This document shows positions 18,275-27,182 of a DNA stretch of 64,000 nucleotides, one piece after another. A model generated the notes under the pieces. The model did no database searches. It was not told the DNA's origin and was given only the letters and a program-made list of their open reading frames with translations. Source of the stretch: Lysobacter soli. Its GTDB lineage: Bacteria > Pseudomonadota > Gammaproteobacteria > Xanthomonadales > Xanthomonadaceae. Position numbers and translations under genes: made by a program. Every line of letters starts with the position of its first letter. Position 1 is the first letter of the stretch. The DNA is taken from contig NZ_QTJR01000016.1 of NCBI RefSeq assembly GCF_003382285.1, positions 1-64,000 on the forward strand. Direction: 5' to 3'.

Positions 18275-18544
18275 TCAGGGCGCGGCGTTCCATTCGTGCA
18301 CGGTCACTTCCGAGGGACCGCGGACGTGGAGCGGGTCGGCGAACGCGATGGCTTCAGCCTCCGCCAGACTACCCGCCCGGACGATGTACGCGCCGCCACT
18401 CCTGTCGGAAAACGGACCGGCCAGCTCCAGCCGGCCTTGCCCGCGCAGCGCGTCCAGGTGCGCGTGGTGCGGGCCGATCACCGCCTCGTCGAAGGCCGCC
18501 GTGCGGCGCGCCAGGACGAGGTACCGCCTTCGTTCTCCGCTCAT
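18275..18544 (-). CDS. YciI family protein
   Basis: This 89-aa protein has the ferredoxin-like YciI fold: a YLVLAR opening strand, the conserved His in the RTAAFDEAVIGPHHAHLDAL helix (GPHHAHL), LAGPFSD, and a C-terminal DPLHVRG...VHEW segment. The biochemical role of the family is poorly known. Its ATG overlaps the speA stop as ATGA, so it is translationally coupled to arginine decarboxylase. Whether it acts with SpeA is unknown. Confidence 0.82.
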   Translation of the reverse strand: MSGERRRYLVLARRTAAFDEAVIGPHHAHLDALRGQGRLELAGPFSDRSGGAYIVRAGSLAEAEAIAFADPLHVRGPSEVTVHEWNAAP

Positions 18545-20448
18545 GCCAGCGGCACGTCGTCGAGGTAGGTGTAACCGGTGAGGCCGCTTTCCAGTGCAGC
18601 GTCCAGACGCGCCATCTCGTCGGCCGGCAAGCCGGCGGCGGCGACCTTCTCGCGATACGCCGCGCGCAGGTCGTCGAGCCGGTAGCCGACGTAGTCGAGC
18701 ATCACGTCGGTCGTGTCGCCGCGGCGCTGCTGCGTCAGCCTGTAGCCCTTGCCCTGCGTGTCGCCGCCGCCTTCGATGCGCACTTCCACCGCGTCGGTGT
18801 CGCCGAACAGGTTGTGGATGTCGCCGAGGATTTCCTGGTACGCGCCGACCAGGAAAAACCCGATGCGGTACGTCTCGCCCGGACGCTGCGCGTGCAGCGG
18901 CAGCGAGGTGTCCAGGCCCTCGTTCTCGACGTAGGTCTTCACCGTGCCGTCGGAATCGCAGGTCATGTCGGCCAGCACGCCGCGGCGCGTGGGTTCCTCG
19001 TCCAGGCGTTCGATCGGAACGATCGGGAACACCTGGTCGATCGCCCACACGTCCGGGATCGATTCGAACACGCTGAAGTTGACGAAGTACTTGTCGACGA
19101 GGCGGTCGTTGAGTTCGTCCAGCAGCTCGCGATGGCTCTTCTCGTCGTAGCTCAGGCGCTTACGCACCGAGTGCGCGATCGCGTAGAACAGGTCGTCGAT
19201 GCGCGCGCGATGCACCAGGTCGAGCTGGCCCAGCGCGTACAGCTGCAGACCTTCGGCGTGGTGGTGCTGCGCTTCGTGGAACAACTCCACCGGCGGGCGC
19301 TGCTCCAGCTCGCTGTAGACCTCGCGCAGGTGGCGGATCACCGCCGGCTCGTCGTCGTGCACGTCGGGGATGCGGCCTTCCGGCGCTTCCTCGACTTCGG
19401 CCACGTTCGCCACCAGCACCGCATGGTGCGCGGTCATCGCGCGGCCGCACTCGGTGACGATGCGCGGCGGCACCAGCCCGTGCTCGGCGCAGGCATCCGA
19501 CAGCGGCTGCACGATGGAGTTGGCGTACTGCTGCACCCCGTAATTGATCGAGCAGAAGCCGCGCGAACGCGTGCCTTCGTAATCGATGCCCAGGCCGCCG
19601 CCGACGTCCATGTAGCGCACGTTGGCGCCCAGGCGCGAGAGCTCGACGAAATAGCGCGTCGCCTCGCGCATGCCGTTGGCGATGTCGCGCACGTTGGAGA
19701 TCTGCGAGCCCATGTGGAAATGCAGCAGCTGCAGCGAATCGGTCATGTCCGAATCGCGCAGCTTCTTCCACAGATCCAGCACCTGGCGCGGCGAGAGGCC
19801 GAACTTCGCCTTGTCGCCGCCGCTGTTCTGCCACTTGCCCGCGCCGAGCGAGGCCAGGCGCATGCGCACGCCGAGGCCCGGCTTCACGCCTAGCGCGGCC
19901 GCTTCGTCCATCACGAGTGCGAGTTCCGAGGGCTTCTCGATGACGATGAAGGTCTCCAGCCCGAGCTTGCGGCCGATCAGCGCCAGGCGGATGTATTCGC
20001 GGTCCTTGTAACCGTTGCAGACGATCAGGCCGCCCGGCCGCGACAGCGCGAGCACCGCCATCAATTCAGGCTTGCTGCCCGCTTCCAGGCCGAAGCCTTC
20101 GCCGGTGTGCGACGCCAGCGTGCCGGCAACGCCGCGATGCTGGTTCACCTTGATCGGATATACCGCCGTGTAGCCGCCGGCGTAGCCCCAGTCGGCCTGC
20201 GCCTGCGCGAAGGCGGCCTGCAGCTTGCCGAGGCGGTCGCCGAGGATGTCCGGGAAGCGCACCAGCAGCGGCAGCTTGGCGCCGTTGGCCTTGGCGGCGT
20301 CCACGACCTGCGGCAGCGAGATCGCCGGGCCCTTCTCGCCGCGCGGCCGCACGACGACCTGCCCGTTCGCGCCCACGTCGAAATAGCCTTCCGACCAGTG
20401 CGGGATCGAGTAGGTCTTGCGGGCCTGATCGAGCGACCAGTGGGACAT
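18541..20448 (-). CDS. speA: Biosynthetic arginine decarboxylase
   Basis: It converts arginine to agmatine, the first step of the arginine route to putrescine. The 635-aa PLP enzyme has the alanine-racemase-like fold type III barrel with the cofactor Lys in YPIKVNQH (about residue 100), HFHMGSQI, the glycine-rich DVGGGLGIDYEG and the CGRAMTAHH segment. The C-terminal domain carries the VEVRIEGGGDTQGKGY signature of biosynthetic ADC. A TAGAAT box (20487-20482 on the minus strand) is a probable -10. It is divergent from speE across 187 bp, so the two polyamine genes may share control. Confidence 0.95.
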   Translation of the reverse strand: MSHWSLDQARKTYSIPHWSEGYFDVGANGQVVVRPRGEKGPAISLPQVVDAAKANGAKLPLLVRFPDILGDRLGKLQAAFAQAQADWGYAGGYTAVYPIKVNQHRGVAGTLASHTGEGFGLEAGSKPELMAVLALSRPGGLIVCNGYKDREYIRLALIGRKLGLETFIVIEKPSELALVMDEAAALGVKPGLGVRMRLASLGAGKWQNSGGDKAKFGLSPRQVLDLWKKLRDSDMTDSLQLLHFHMGSQISNVRDIANGMREATRYFVELSRLGANVRYMDVGGGLGIDYEGTRSRGFCSINYGVQQYANSIVQPLSDACAEHGLVPPRIVTECGRAMTAHHAVLVANVAEVEEAPEGRIPDVHDDEPAVIRHLREVYSELEQRPPVELFHEAQHHHAEGLQLYALGQLDLVHRARIDDLFYAIAHSVRKRLSYDEKSHRELLDELNDRLVDKYFVNFSVFESIPDVWAIDQVFPIVPIERLDEEPTRRGVLADMTCDSDGTVKTYVENEGLDTSLPLHAQRPGETYRIGFFLVGAYQEILGDIHNLFGDTDAVEVRIEGGGDTQGKGYRLTQQRRGDTTDVMLDYVGYRLDDLRAAYREKVAAAGLPADEMARLDAALESGLTGYTYLDDVPLA

Positions 20449-20635
20449 CGGCGCGGTTCCGGGGGAGGCGGGGGGACGCGCATTCTACAGCCCGGGGGCG
20501 GACGGTCCCGTCCCCTGGGTCGATCGGCGACGAATCCGGCCCGTAACACGCTCTCCGCTACAATGCCGCCCCTTTTCCCGCCGCCCCGAGCCGTCGACGA
20601 CGGCGTCCGGACGGCCTTTCCCCTGGGACGCGCGC

Positions 20636-21490
20636 ATGAGCACCAACACTTCCTGGCATTACGAGAACTTCGACCCGACCGGTTCGGCGATCGGCTACCG
20701 CATCACCCGGAAGCTGGACGAAGTGCAGTCGCCGTTCCAGAAGATCGAGATCTTCGAGAGCACCGACTGGGGCAACCTGATGCTCATCGACGGCGCGATG
20801 ATGCTGACCACGAAGGACAACTTCTTCTATCACGAGATGATGTCCCACCCGGCGCTGTTCACCCATGCCAGGCCCGAGAACGTGGTGATCATCGGCGGCG
20901 GCGACTGCGGCACGCTGCGCGAGGTGCTCAAGCACAAGGGCGTGAAGAAGGCCGTCCAGTGCGACATCGACGAGCAGGTCACGCGCATGGCCGAGAAGTG
21001 GTTCCCGGAACTGTGCGACGCCAACGACGACCCGCGCGCGACGCTGCTGTTCGACGACGGCATCGCCTACATGAAGAACTGCGAGCCGGGCTCGCTGGAC
21101 GTGGTGATCGTGGACTCCACCGACCCGGTCGGCCCGGCCGAGGGCCTGTTCAACAAGGCCTTCTTTGAAAGCTGCTTCCGCGCGCTGAAGGACGACGGCA
21201 TCCTGGTCCAGCAGTCCGAATCGCCGCTGATGCTGCTCTCGCTCATCAAGGAAATGCGCGCCGAGATGGGCAAGGCCGGCTTCACCACGTTCCAGACGCT
21301 GCCCTTCCCGCAGCCGTGCTACCCGACCGGCTGGTGGAGCTGCACGTTGGCGCGCAAGGGACAGGGTTTCGATTTCCGCGTGGCCGACGCCCGCGCGAAG
21401 GACTTCGACACCAAGTACTACACCGCCGACGCGCACCAGGGCGGCGCAGTGTTGCCGCCGTTCGTGGCCGCGGAGCTGGACGGCCGCTGA
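20636..21490 (+). CDS. speE: Spermidine synthase (polyamine aminopropyltransferase)
   Basis: It transfers an aminopropyl group from decarboxylated S-adenosylmethionine to putrescine. The 284-aa protein has the family motifs FYHEMMSHPAL, the nucleotide loop VIIGGGDCGTLREVLKH, DDGIAYM and the catalytic DSTDPVGPAEGLF. The bacterial-length form has a normal N-terminal beta-barrel. A TACAAT box at 20559-20564 is a likely -10 about 70 bases upstream. A terminator follows the stop. speD, needed for the donor, is not in the window. Confidence 0.96.
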   Translation: MSTNTSWHYENFDPTGSAIGYRITRKLDEVQSPFQKIEIFESTDWGNLMLIDGAMMLTTKDNFFYHEMMSHPALFTHARPENVVIIGGGDCGTLREVLKHKGVKKAVQCDIDEQVTRMAEKWFPELCDANDDPRATLLFDDGIAYMKNCEPGSLDVVIVDSTDPVGPAEGLFNKAFFESCFRALKDDGILVQQSESPLMLLSLIKEMRAEMGKAGFTTFQTLPFPQPCYPTGWWSCTLARKGQGFDFRVADARAKDFDTKYYTADAHQGGAVLPPFVAAELDGR

Positions 21491-21514
21491 GGTCCCCGCT
21501 TCGACCTGTCCAAG

Positions 21515-21538
21515 GCCCCGCTCCGGCGGGGCTTTTTT
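21515..21538 (+). terminator. Rho-independent terminator of speE
   Basis: GCCCCGC (21515-21521) pairs perfectly with GCGGGGC (21526-21532) over a 4-base loop. Six T residues follow at 21533-21538. Confidence 0.9.
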
Positions 21539-21647
21539 ATTGGCGTGAACCGATGCGTGCCTTGTGCCGAATGTGGTGCGGCCGCGGAACGGTGAGTGCC
21601 GCAGGGGCGCGTCGACGACTTCGTTCGCGACATTAAAATTTCAATAA

Positions 21648-21665
21648 CTGAACCGTCCGGTTCAG
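21648..21665. promoter_or_regulatory. Palindromic operator-like site upstream of the kinase gene
   Basis: CTGAACCG and CGGTTCAG form a perfect 8-bp inverted repeat separated by TC, in a locally A/T-rich stretch. A -10-like TAAAAT lies just upstream at 21634-21639. The ACCGTCCGGT core resembles TetR-family operators. No TetR gene is in the window, so the binding protein would be encoded elsewhere. Confidence 0.45.
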
Positions 21666-21719
21666 AGAACCGCCGCGCCGCCCTCCCCCGAGCACGACGC
21701 GCGTCGCCGGATCCCCCCG

Positions 21720-22379
21720 ATGAACGCCTCCACCCTGCCGCGCGACCCCCGGTCGCTGCCGCCCGATGTTCGCCTGCTCAAGCGTGGCGAACGTTTCCTC
21801 GAACCCGACGTCTACGTGCTTGACGTTGACGGACGCCCCGCCGTGGTCAAGGACTACGGGCGGTATCGCCGCACGCCGCTGTCGCTGCCCGCGCGGCTGC
21901 TCGTGCGGCGCGAGGCGCGCGTCCTCGACCGGCTGCGCGGCTGGCGCCATGCGCCGGCGCTGCTGGGCACGATCGGTGGCCTGGCACTGGGCATCGAGTT
22001 CATTCCCGGCCAGACGCTGGGCGAGGTCGCCCTCGACGCCGGTTCGCACGTGTTTCAGCAGCTGCGCGGCGCGGTGGCCTCGCTGCATGCGGCGGGGATC
22101 ACGCACAACGACCTGCATCCGGCGAACGTGCTGGTCGCCGGCTCGACACCGGTGCTGATCGATTTCGCCTCCGCCATGCGCACCCCGCGCTGGCTGCGCT
22201 GGTTGCCGCTCGCGCGCGAGCTGCGCCGCAGCGACCTGGCGAACGTCGCGAAGATGCGCCAGCGCCTGACCGGGCAGGGCCCCAGCGCGCGCGAGGCCGA
22301 ACTGCTCGCGCCGCCGCGCTGGGTCGATGCGATCCGCCTGGGGTGGAAGCGCGTCTACCGGCGGCTCAAGCGCGGCTGA
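21720..22379 (+). CDS. Small kinase of the RIO/WaaP-like (LPS kinase) type
   Basis: The 219-aa protein has a reduced protein-kinase-like fold: a candidate ATP-binding Lys in AVVKDYGRY (about residue 44), the catalytic loop HNDLHPANVLV (about residue 128), and DFAS in place of DFG. That pattern fits RIO and the lipopolysaccharide core kinases (WaaP, KdkA, InaA-like). The target could be LPS sugar or protein and is not decided by sequence. An operator-like palindrome lies 55 bp upstream. The gene converges on the acyltransferase with a one-base gap. Confidence 0.72.
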   Translation: MNASTLPRDPRSLPPDVRLLKRGERFLEPDVYVLDVDGRPAVVKDYGRYRRTPLSLPARLLVRREARVLDRLRGWRHAPALLGTIGGLALGIEFIPGQTLGEVALDAGSHVFQQLRGAVASLHAAGITHNDLHPANVLVAGSTPVLIDFASAMRTPRWLRWLPLARELRRSDLANVAKMRQRLTGQGPSAREAELLAPPRWVDAIRLGWKRVYRRLKRG

Positions 22380-22380
22380 G

Positions 22381-23493
22381 TCACGCGCCAGCTTCGGCTA
22401 GCCGCGGGCGGGCGGCATCGCGGCGACGTTCGCGCAGTCGCAGGAACGGCCGCTCGACGGCGTAGTGCAATGCCGCGCCACCGGCGAGCGTCGCCACCGC
22501 GTACACGGCGAACGTCGGGAGCCCGTGCCCCGCCAACGCTTCGCCCCAGGTGCGATCCACCGCGGCGAAGACCAGCTTGTGGCTGAGGTAGAGGCTGTAG
22601 GAGATCGCCGCGATCCAGCCCGCGCCCGGCATCGCGCGGCGTCCGATCCAGCTTTGCGAGCTCGCACCGGCGACCACGAGGCATGCAATCGACCACGACA
22701 GCACCGGCCAGCCGACCGCGTTGCCAATCAGGCCGGTGCGCTGCTCGAACAGCCAGAACGCCAGCGCCATGCCGGCGACGCCGACCGCGAGGAACGCGTT
22801 GCCGCGACGCGTCATGCGTTCCCATGTCGCCGGACGGAATACAACGATGACCGCCAGCACGACGCCCGCGAGCAGCCCGTCGAGGCGGCACCACGTCGGG
22901 TAATACAGGTCCTCGACGAACCACGGCCGGTCGGGCTGCACGGCGTCGTAGTGGAGCCACGTGCCGGCACGCACCGCGACGCCGCCGACCACGACGAACG
23001 CGCACAGGCCGACGAACTTCGCGACCGAAGGCCGCTTCGCCATGAACACGGCAAGCGCGGGGAACACGAGGTAGAAGTGCTCCTCCACGCACAGCGACCA
23101 CGCGTGCGAGAACGCCTGCTGCGTGCCGTAGTCGATCAGCAGGTTGAAGGTGAAGGTCGCGAACATCCACCACGGCGCCAGGCCTTCGGCTTCACGCCAT
23201 TGCGGAAACGCCACGTAGATCGCGAGCACCACGACGAACGCCGGCAGGATCCGCCAGGCGCGCCGCGCGTAGAAGTCGCCGAAGGAAAGGCGTTCGCCGC
23301 GCGCGAGCGGCGCCAGCACCTGGCGGCCGATGAGAAAGCCGCTCAGCACGAAGAAGATGTCCACGCCCATCCAGCCGTAGCGCTCGAGCCACTTGAAGTC
23401 CTGCCCGAGTCCGCCGACGAGGAAGGAATGGAACAGCATCACCCACACCACCGCGATCGCGCGGAGCAGGTCAAGTCCGGGAAGGCGCGTCAT
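22381..23493 (-). CDS. Acyltransferase family 3 (OafA/YrhL-like) membrane protein
   Basis: It probably O-acetylates an envelope or exported polysaccharide. From the ATG at 23493 the product is 370 aa with about 10 membrane segments. It has the family opening PGLDLLRAIAVVWVMLFHSF (His near residue 17), and the DIFFVLSGFLIG segment. The start was chosen because an AAAAGGA ribosome site precedes it; the frame extends to a TTG at 23535 without such a site. A SGNH domain is absent. The kinase gene next door may act on the same glycan, but that is speculation. Confidence 0.85.
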   Translation of the reverse strand: MTRLPGLDLLRAIAVVWVMLFHSFLVGGLGQDFKWLERYGWMGVDIFFVLSGFLIGRQVLAPLARGERLSFGDFYARRAWRILPAFVVVLAIYVAFPQWREAEGLAPWWMFATFTFNLLIDYGTQQAFSHAWSLCVEEHFYLVFPALAVFMAKRPSVAKFVGLCAFVVVGGVAVRAGTWLHYDAVQPDRPWFVEDLYYPTWCRLDGLLAGVVLAVIVVFRPATWERMTRRGNAFLAVGVAGMALAFWLFEQRTGLIGNAVGWPVLSWSIACLVVAGASSQSWIGRRAMPGAGWIAAISYSLYLSHKLVFAAVDRTWGEALAGHGLPTFAVYAVATLAGGAALHYAVERPFLRLRERRRDAARPRLAEAGA

Positions 23494-23548
23494 GACGTCC
23501 TTTTCGATGGATGGCCTGCCGGCGTCGCCGGCCAACGGCGGAGTGGAG

Positions 23549-24374
<826 letters not shown>

Positions 24375-24386
24375 GCGGTCAATCCC

Positions 24387-25901
24387 ATGAACCTGGCACT
24401 CGTGCACAGCCGTGCACGATCGGGCGTCCGTGCGCCCGCGGTACGCGTTGAAGTGCATCTGGCGGGCGGATTGCCCGCGATGTCCATCGTCGGTTTGCCC
24501 GAAGCGGCGGTACGCGAATCGAAGGATCGCGTGCGGGCGGCGATCCTCTGCGCGCAGTTCGAGTTCCCGGCACGCCGCATCACGGTCAACCTCGCGCCCG
24601 CCGACCTGCCCAAGGACGGAGGCCGCTTCGACCTGCCCATCGCGCTGGGCATCCTCGCAGCCAGCGGGCAGATCCCGCTGGAGGCGCTGGCCGACGGCGA
24701 ATTCCTTGGCGAGCTCGGACTCACGGGCGAACTGCGCGCGGTCGACGGCGTGCTGCCGGCCGCGCTGGCCGCCGGCGATGCCGGACGCAAACTGATCGTC
24801 CCGGCCGGAAACGGCCCCGAGGCCGCGCTGGCCAGCCGCGTCGAAGTCCGCACGGCGCGCACGTTGCTGGAAGTCTGCGCACACCTCACGGGGCGCAAGC
24901 CGCTCCCGTTCGCCGAAGCGCCCGCACTTGAACGCACGCCCGGACCGGACCTCGCCGACGTGCGCGGCCAGTCCCAGGCGCGACGCGCGCTGGAGATCGC
25001 CGCGGCCGGCGGTCACCACCTTCTTCTGATCGGCCCGCCGGGTTGCGGCAAGACGCTGCTGGCGTCTCGCCTCCCGGGTCTGTTGCCGGAGGCGACCGAG
25101 AGCGAGGCGCTGGAAGCGGCGGCGATCGCGTCGGTCAGCGGGCGCGGGCTCGATCCGGCGCGTTGGCGCGAGCGGCCCTTCCGATCGCCGCATCACACCG
25201 CCAGTGCGGTCGCGCTGGTCGGCGGTGGCGCGCAGCCGCGGCCGGGCGAGATCTCGCTTGCGCACCAAGGCGTGCTCTTCCTGGACGAATTGCCCGAATG
25301 GGATCGACGCGCGCTGGAAGTCCTGCGCGAACCGTTGGAGTCCGGCGTCATCACCGTGTCGCGCGCGGCGCGCAGTGCGGAGTTTCCGGCGCGATTCCAG
25401 CTCGTGGCGGCAATGAATCCCTGCCCGTGCGGTTGGGCCGGCGACCCGTCCGGGCGATGCCGCTGCAGTCCGGACGCGGTGCGACGCTATCGAGGCCGCG
25501 TGTCGGGGCCACTGCTCGATCGCATCGACCTGCATGTCGAAGTCGCGCGACTGCCGCCCGCCGCGCTGCGACCCGACGCGCCCGCCGGCGAATCCACCGG
25601 CACCGTCCGCGCACGCGTCGTCGAAGCCCGCGGGCGGCAGCATGCGCGCGCCGGGAAGACGAACGCGGTGCTCGACCAGCCCGAGACCGCAGCCGCGTGT
25701 CGGCTCGCCGACGCCGACCGGCTGCTGCTCGAACGCGCCGTGGACGCCCTGCAGCTGTCGGCACGCTCGATGCACCGGATCATGCGTGTCGCACGAACGA
25801 TCGCCGATCTCGATGGCGCGGACGCCATCGGTACGGCGCACCTGACGGAAGCCATTTCGTTACGGCGCGCAACGCGCGGGATCGAAGCCGCGGTGGCGTG
25901 A
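24387..25901 (+). CDS. comM: YifB/ComM family Mg-chelatase-like AAA+ ATPase
   Basis: The 504-aa protein has the N-terminal ChlI-like domain (GLPAMSIVGLPEAAVRESKDR), a Walker A GPPGCGKT near residue 215, Walker B FLDELPEW, and the MNPCPCGW Cys segment. It also has the C-terminal RSMHRIMRVARTIADLDG helical domain. ComM is a hexameric helicase that promotes branch migration during natural transformation, as known from Vibrio and Acinetobacter. Length and domain order are complete. No other competence gene is in the window. Confidence 0.92.
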   Translation: MNLALVHSRARSGVRAPAVRVEVHLAGGLPAMSIVGLPEAAVRESKDRVRAAILCAQFEFPARRITVNLAPADLPKDGGRFDLPIALGILAASGQIPLEALADGEFLGELGLTGELRAVDGVLPAALAAGDAGRKLIVPAGNGPEAALASRVEVRTARTLLEVCAHLTGRKPLPFAEAPALERTPGPDLADVRGQSQARRALEIAAAGGHHLLLIGPPGCGKTLLASRLPGLLPEATESEALEAAAIASVSGRGLDPARWRERPFRSPHHTASAVALVGGGAQPRPGEISLAHQGVLFLDELPEWDRRALEVLREPLESGVITVSRAARSAEFPARFQLVAAMNPCPCGWAGDPSGRCRCSPDAVRRYRGRVSGPLLDRIDLHVEVARLPPAALRPDAPAGESTGTVRARVVEARGRQHARAGKTNAVLDQPETAAACRLADADRLLLERAVDALQLSARSMHRIMRVARTIADLDGADAIGTAHLTEAISLRRATRGIEAAVA

Positions 25902-26023
25902 GCCACCATCGCTCTGGAGTTGTTGTCGATCGCACCGCGGCTGGCAAACCGGCGGGCAACAGCGCCTACCCGAACCTGCTCATCGACGCATCGCACAGCG
26001 TCGGCTAGAACCCCTGGCGGTGA

Positions 26024-26503
26024 TCAGCCGCAGCGATCGCCGCACACCTTCGGCCGTTCGAGGAAATCGCGCGCACCTTCGCGCGCTTCGCGCATCTCGG
26101 CTTCGGTCCCGCAGCGCGTGACCTTCGTGTTGCTGCCGGACATGCGCTCGCGCCAGCAGACCTGCTTGTCGTCGTGACCGCCGCGCGTGTTCTTTACTTC
26201 GGCGTTGATCCGCTCCAGTGCGTTCTCGAGCCGGACCTTGTCGTCCATCGACAGTTGATCGAGCGAGGTTTTGCCTTCCGTTACCGTGAAGACATCCACC
26301 TGCGCCTTGCGGATCGCATTGACCTGGCGCGTCGTCAGGCCATCGGTCTTTCCCGCGTCGAGATCGCGCTTGAGTTCCTGCTGCTGCGCGAGGATGCGCT
26401 CGAGCTTCTGCGGCGGTGCTTCGTCCTGTGCGATCGCTGCGAGCGGCGCCGAGCACGCGATCGCCAGGGCCAGCCACACTCCCCAATGCGCTTGCTTGTT
26501 CAT
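26024..26503 (-). CDS. Secreted four-cysteine protein, copy 1
   Basis: The 159-aa product has a signal peptide (LALAIACSAPLAAIA, cleavage near AQDE). A charged helical region of about 85 residues follows, then a C-terminal module whose four cysteines follow the pattern C-x14-C-x22-C-x3-C. I recognise no family. The next gene (26572-27045) encodes a paralogue with the same architecture and spacing. The two were probably produced by tandem duplication and may share a transcript, with 68 bp between them. Two disulfides in the periplasm are plausible. Confidence 0.7.
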   Translation of the reverse strand: MNKQAHWGVWLALAIACSAPLAAIAQDEAPPQKLERILAQQQELKRDLDAGKTDGLTTRQVNAIRKAQVDVFTVTEGKTSLDQLSMDDKVRLENALERINAEVKNTRGGHDDKQVCWRERMSGSNTKVTRCGTEAEMREAREGARDFLERPKVCGDRCG

Positions 26504-26571
26504 GCAATCCCCCCGTCGATGCCGTAGGAGCCGGCGGGCCGGCTCCGGTTACGACGCCAGACGCGTCGCGA

Positions 26572-27045
26572 TCAGTTGCTCTTGCAGTCCATGCAGCTGC
26601 CGCGGGAGTCCATCATGTTGCGCGCTGCTTCGCGCTCCTCGCGCCACTGCGAGGCGGTCTTGCACACGCGCTCCTTCCGGGTGCTGCCGAGCACCGCACG
26701 GCGTTCGCAGACCATGCGGTCTTCGCCATCGCTGTTCACTACCGCTTCGATCCACTCCAGCGTGTTGAAGACTTCGGTCTTCTGCTGGTCGTTGAGTTCG
26801 GCGGTGGAATGCTTGCCTTCGATGGTCTGCAGCATGCGCGCCTGCTTGGTCAGCAGCTCGTTGCGCTGCGAGCTCGACAGGTCCTTGTAGCGACCGGTGC
26901 GCGCTTCCACGCCGTCGCGGATCTCGGTCTGCTGGGTACGGATGTCGTCGAGCATCAGCACGCGGCTGTCGACGGACGCGAATGCGGCCGGGGCGAGAAG
27001 CGCCAGGCTCAGGAGGGCGGCGGAAACGAAGCGGATGGCACGCAT
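26572..27045 (-). CDS. Secreted four-cysteine protein, copy 2
   Basis: The 157-aa product has a clean signal peptide (AALLSLALLAPAAFA-SVDS) and a helical region with an EGKHS-type turn matching EGKTS in copy 1. The C-terminal cysteine pattern is C-x14-C-x22-C-x2-C. The segments CERRAVLGSTRKERVC here and CWRERMSGSNTKVTRC in copy 1 align without gaps. Function unknown. It lies upstream of copy 1 on the same strand and downstream of the SagB-like gene. A role in the adjacent RiPP-like locus is possible but unsupported. Confidence 0.7.
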   Translation of the reverse strand: MRAIRFVSAALLSLALLAPAAFASVDSRVLMLDDIRTQQTEIRDGVEARTGRYKDLSSSQRNELLTKQARMLQTIEGKHSTAELNDQQKTEVFNTLEWIEAVVNSDGEDRMVCERRAVLGSTRKERVCKTASQWREEREAARNMMDSRGSCMDCKSN

Positions 27046-27182
27046 TGCGACAATCCTTGTGATGGGCCTCCAAACATAGCGCGCCAGATTTGGCAATGTC
27101 GACTGCCTAGGCCCGCAAAATCGGCCATTCAGCCGCGAAGCGCCGGCTTTTGATAGTCGCCCGGCGCCGGCAGCCTTCGGCG

